In this document: positions 62,501 to 64,000 of the stretch, piece after piece
How the letters are laid out: each line of letters opens with the position of its first letter
How positions within the stretch are numbered: position 1 is the first letter of the stretch
DNA from: Tubulanus polymorphus
Taxonomy: Eukaryota > Nemertea > Palaeonemertea > Tubulaniformes > Tubulanidae
Direction: 5' to 3'
Assembly (NCBI RefSeq): GCF_964204645.1
Contig: NC_134036.1
Location: 9,844,704 to 9,908,703 of the forward strand
Length of the DNA stretch: 64,000 nucleotides
Notes under the pieces: generated by a model
What the model saw: only the letters and a program-made list of their open reading frames with translations
What the model was told of the DNA's origin: nothing
Database searches by the model: none
Translations under genes and position numbers: made by a program

Positions 62501-63171
62501 GTAGCCTGTAATGGTTGATGTGAATATTGGCATCATGACCCATGTGGTCACAAAGCATCTTAAGCTCTTCGGATTTCATGTCGAGAATCTGAAAAAATTA
62601 GTTATCTGAATGTAAATATTAGTTTCATTCATGAAATATAAAGTTGTCAATGAAAGTCGTACTTGCGAAGTAGTTGCCAAATAACGCCTCAGAGCTGAAC
62701 TTCTGATGGAGGTAGCATTTTGCAAGTTTGGACACAAACTTGTGATGACTCGAAACGCTTCACATCCGTCCAACGGGGTTCTACTAAGTGGGCTCTGTCT
62801 GAAATATACAAAATTGATAGTCAGATAGTTTTTCAGTTGCAGAAATTTTGGAAAATTGCCATTTTTGCAAATCCATTGTAGCATTTAAAAATCTTCCCAA
62901 AATAACTTGATTCTATCTAAAACGGACGCTGGAACCTAAGGCGAAAGCTGATAAGTGAGCTGAAAGTGATGTCTAAACAGAATTGAGCATAAGATTGATA
63001 CACAGATGAGACATTTCATGAAAAATTTACCGCGCGAATAAATATGGATTCAACTTATTCTGATTAGTTTGAGTCAGGTACGTTATGGCATCGATCATAT
63101 CATTCGTCATCAGAATGAACACCTTCCTCAGGCCTCTCGTGCTCTTCCCTCTAACCTCGAAAAGCGACATC
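59554..63171 (-). CDS. Tyrosine-recombinase-like protein with C-terminal Myb/SANT domain (5' end missing)
   Basis: Nine exons join with compatible phases: 63031-63171, 62663-62798, 62393-62588, 62187-62300, 61420-61470, 61270-61317, 60025-60075, 59843-59905 and 59554-59747 (stop at 59554). The first three give a block with FFEVRGK, VFILMTNDMIDAITYL, NPYLFAR, then IRSSALRRYLATTSQ, MLCDHMGHDANIH and INHYRL. The order R...GH...Y resembles the C-terminal half of tyrosine recombinases and Crypton-type proteins, although the usual His before the Arg is Ser here, so catalysis is doubtful. A Ser/Asp-rich linker follows. The last exon is RRRWSEEENRLFFTRLRHYV with a following helix-turn-helix pattern, a Myb/SANT-like DNA-binding domain. 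The start lies beyond the exons seen. Probably a nuclear DNA-binding protein of Crypton ancestry (inference). Confidence 0.65.
59843..61830 (-). repeat. Tandem duplication carrying two coding exons
   Basis: Exons 60025-60075/59843-59905 match exons 61420-61470/61270-61317 in sequence, order and phase. The intronic words TTTACAACAG(T/C)TAATGTCCAA (about 60572 and 61747) and CTAGTCATT..TTTAAACATAT/TTTAACATAT extend the homology. All four exons keep open frames, so the protein gained a repeated linker. Confidence 0.7.
60615..60790. repeat. CCAGGGACACC dispersed repeat, copy 2, with hairpin
   Basis: AACTAGGGGTCCAGGGACAC to CACCCCCTGGTATCCAT, followed by AGCCCGCTGGGACTTAAGTC, which forms a stem with CCCAAGTGGGCT (about 60755-60788). 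It lies in an intron of the recombinase-like gene. Confidence 0.7.
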
Positions 63172-63737
63172 CTGAAAAATAATGAATATCAAAATTACTT
63201 GGTTTTCTCATTATATGTAGTGGACTTTTTTTTAACCAAATTCCAAGAATGAAACTGAATTTGAAAAACTTCTGTTAAGTATGTAAACCTTGTTAACAAG
63301 AGGACCGTAAGGTCCATATGGTCGAAGACAGTGTTTAAAATTGACTAAATAGTAGTGATTGGATGCATGAGAAGATGTCATCAGTGACAACAAATTCATG
63401 TTTCCAGGGTTTTTCTATGAGGCTGTTTTTTTTACCGCTTAACATTTTCCCCCAGGCAAAAGTGGTCCTATTTTCCCCAAATCCTGAAAAATTCATAGAG
63501 GAATTGTGAAAATAAATTATTTGCTTTTATAATTATAGTGTTTTTATATTAGTTTATTTGAATGTAATGATCTGTTTGAATAACAAAATGCGTGGCTGAC
63601 GATGTAGTGTCATAGTAATAGCGCAGAGGCCATATCTACCTCCCCTACTAAGTATAATCCCCCAGACAATCTTTCCTACCCTATATTCCATAATCACTAA
63701 TTTTACTAGCGACGATCCCTATATGGTCTTCGACTAT
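63172..63737. other. Upstream of the first exon seen; no exon recognised
   Basis: No further minus-strand exon could be supported, so the 5' part of the recombinase-like gene is probably outside the window or too diverged to call. Confidence 0.4.
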
Positions 63738-64000
63738 AAACTAGGGGTCCAGGGACACCATGCCCGCTTGGGACGTGGTTCCAATTGCTCGACAATCTAA
63801 TAATTTCAATATTCAACGCCCCCTGGTGACCATATACAAAAACCAATGAACTTGAAACTCACCACAATCATAGAAGATGTCAGCAGCTACGATTTTGTAA
63901 TTCATTGTGATAACAAAATATGCCTCGTTACCAATTTAATATGGAAATACTAAGTTATTCTACTATTTAACGCCCCCTGGTGACTATATTCAAAACCCAA
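63738..64000. repeat. CCAGGGACACC dispersed repeat, copy 3
   Basis: The most complete copy: AACTAGGGGTCCAGGGACAC .. CGCCCCCTGGTGACCATATA .. ATGTCAGCAGCTACGATTTT. A second AACGCCCCCTGGTGACTATA at the window edge suggests it continues as a tandem. Confidence 0.75.

Overview
The window looks like accessory, repeat-dominated DNA from an invertebrate animal. It has spliced genes with GT/AG introns and poly(A) signals, a rhodopsin-family GPCR, Polinton/Maverick, PIF/Harbinger and MULE remnants, and long satellite and microsatellite tracts. The gene families and the many short AGGCCT and ACCGGT-type words fit a marine, lophotrochozoan-like animal, but the sequence does not fix the species. There are no rRNA genes, no CRISPR array and no bacterial operons.

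Layout. (1) 1-2.6 kb: a tRNA-like SINE piece, an LTR/primer-binding-site-like piece and a decayed Polinton DNA-polymerase end. (2) 3.1-4.7 kb: an intact single-exon GPCR flanked by partial duplications of its own 5' and 3' ends. (3) 5.45-13.07 kb: a composite Polinton-like element whose two ends are foldback terminal repeats beginning AGTAATAGGG. It holds a broken HNH nuclease, an unknown ORF with one in-frame stop, a Harbinger transposase fragment that was itself hit by a second Polinton end, and a polymerase lacking its palm domain. (4) 13.07-15.1 kb: a broken MULE/SWIM transposase-like gene and host-like exons. (5) 15.17-19.07 kb: an internal Polinton segment (packaging ATPase, integrase, membrane protein, unknown ORFs, end of an HNH gene). 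(6) 19.75-25.95 kb: a three-gene group consisting of a HIRAN-domain gene, an acidic/PHD-like zinc-finger gene and, antisense, a broken DUF6589-like gene. The last exons of the second and third genes lie inside each other's introns. (7) 26-31.7 kb: gene-poor DNA with degenerate repeats and a possible minus-strand terminal exon. (8) 31.9-53.8 kb: a ~22 kb satellite field of ~90 bp monomers with a ~3.44 kb higher-order duplication and four copies of a larger block that carries a frameshifted copy of the exon at 54.66-54.76 kb. (9) 54.4-59.4 kb: dispersed repeats, a two-orientation GTCGAC minisatellite, a 318 bp compound microsatellite and a 229 bp tandem duplication. (10) 59.55-63.17 kb: a nine-exon minus-strand gene with compatible intron phases, encoding a tyrosine-recombinase-like core and a C-terminal Myb/SANT-like exon, with an in-frame duplication of two exons.

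The strongest candidates for something not well described are the interdigitated HIRAN/PHD-like/DUF6589-like group, the recombinase-like plus Myb gene, the foldback-ended Polinton family, and the satellite that carries pseudo-exons of its neighbouring gene. Domain calls come from motif recognition only; no searches were run.
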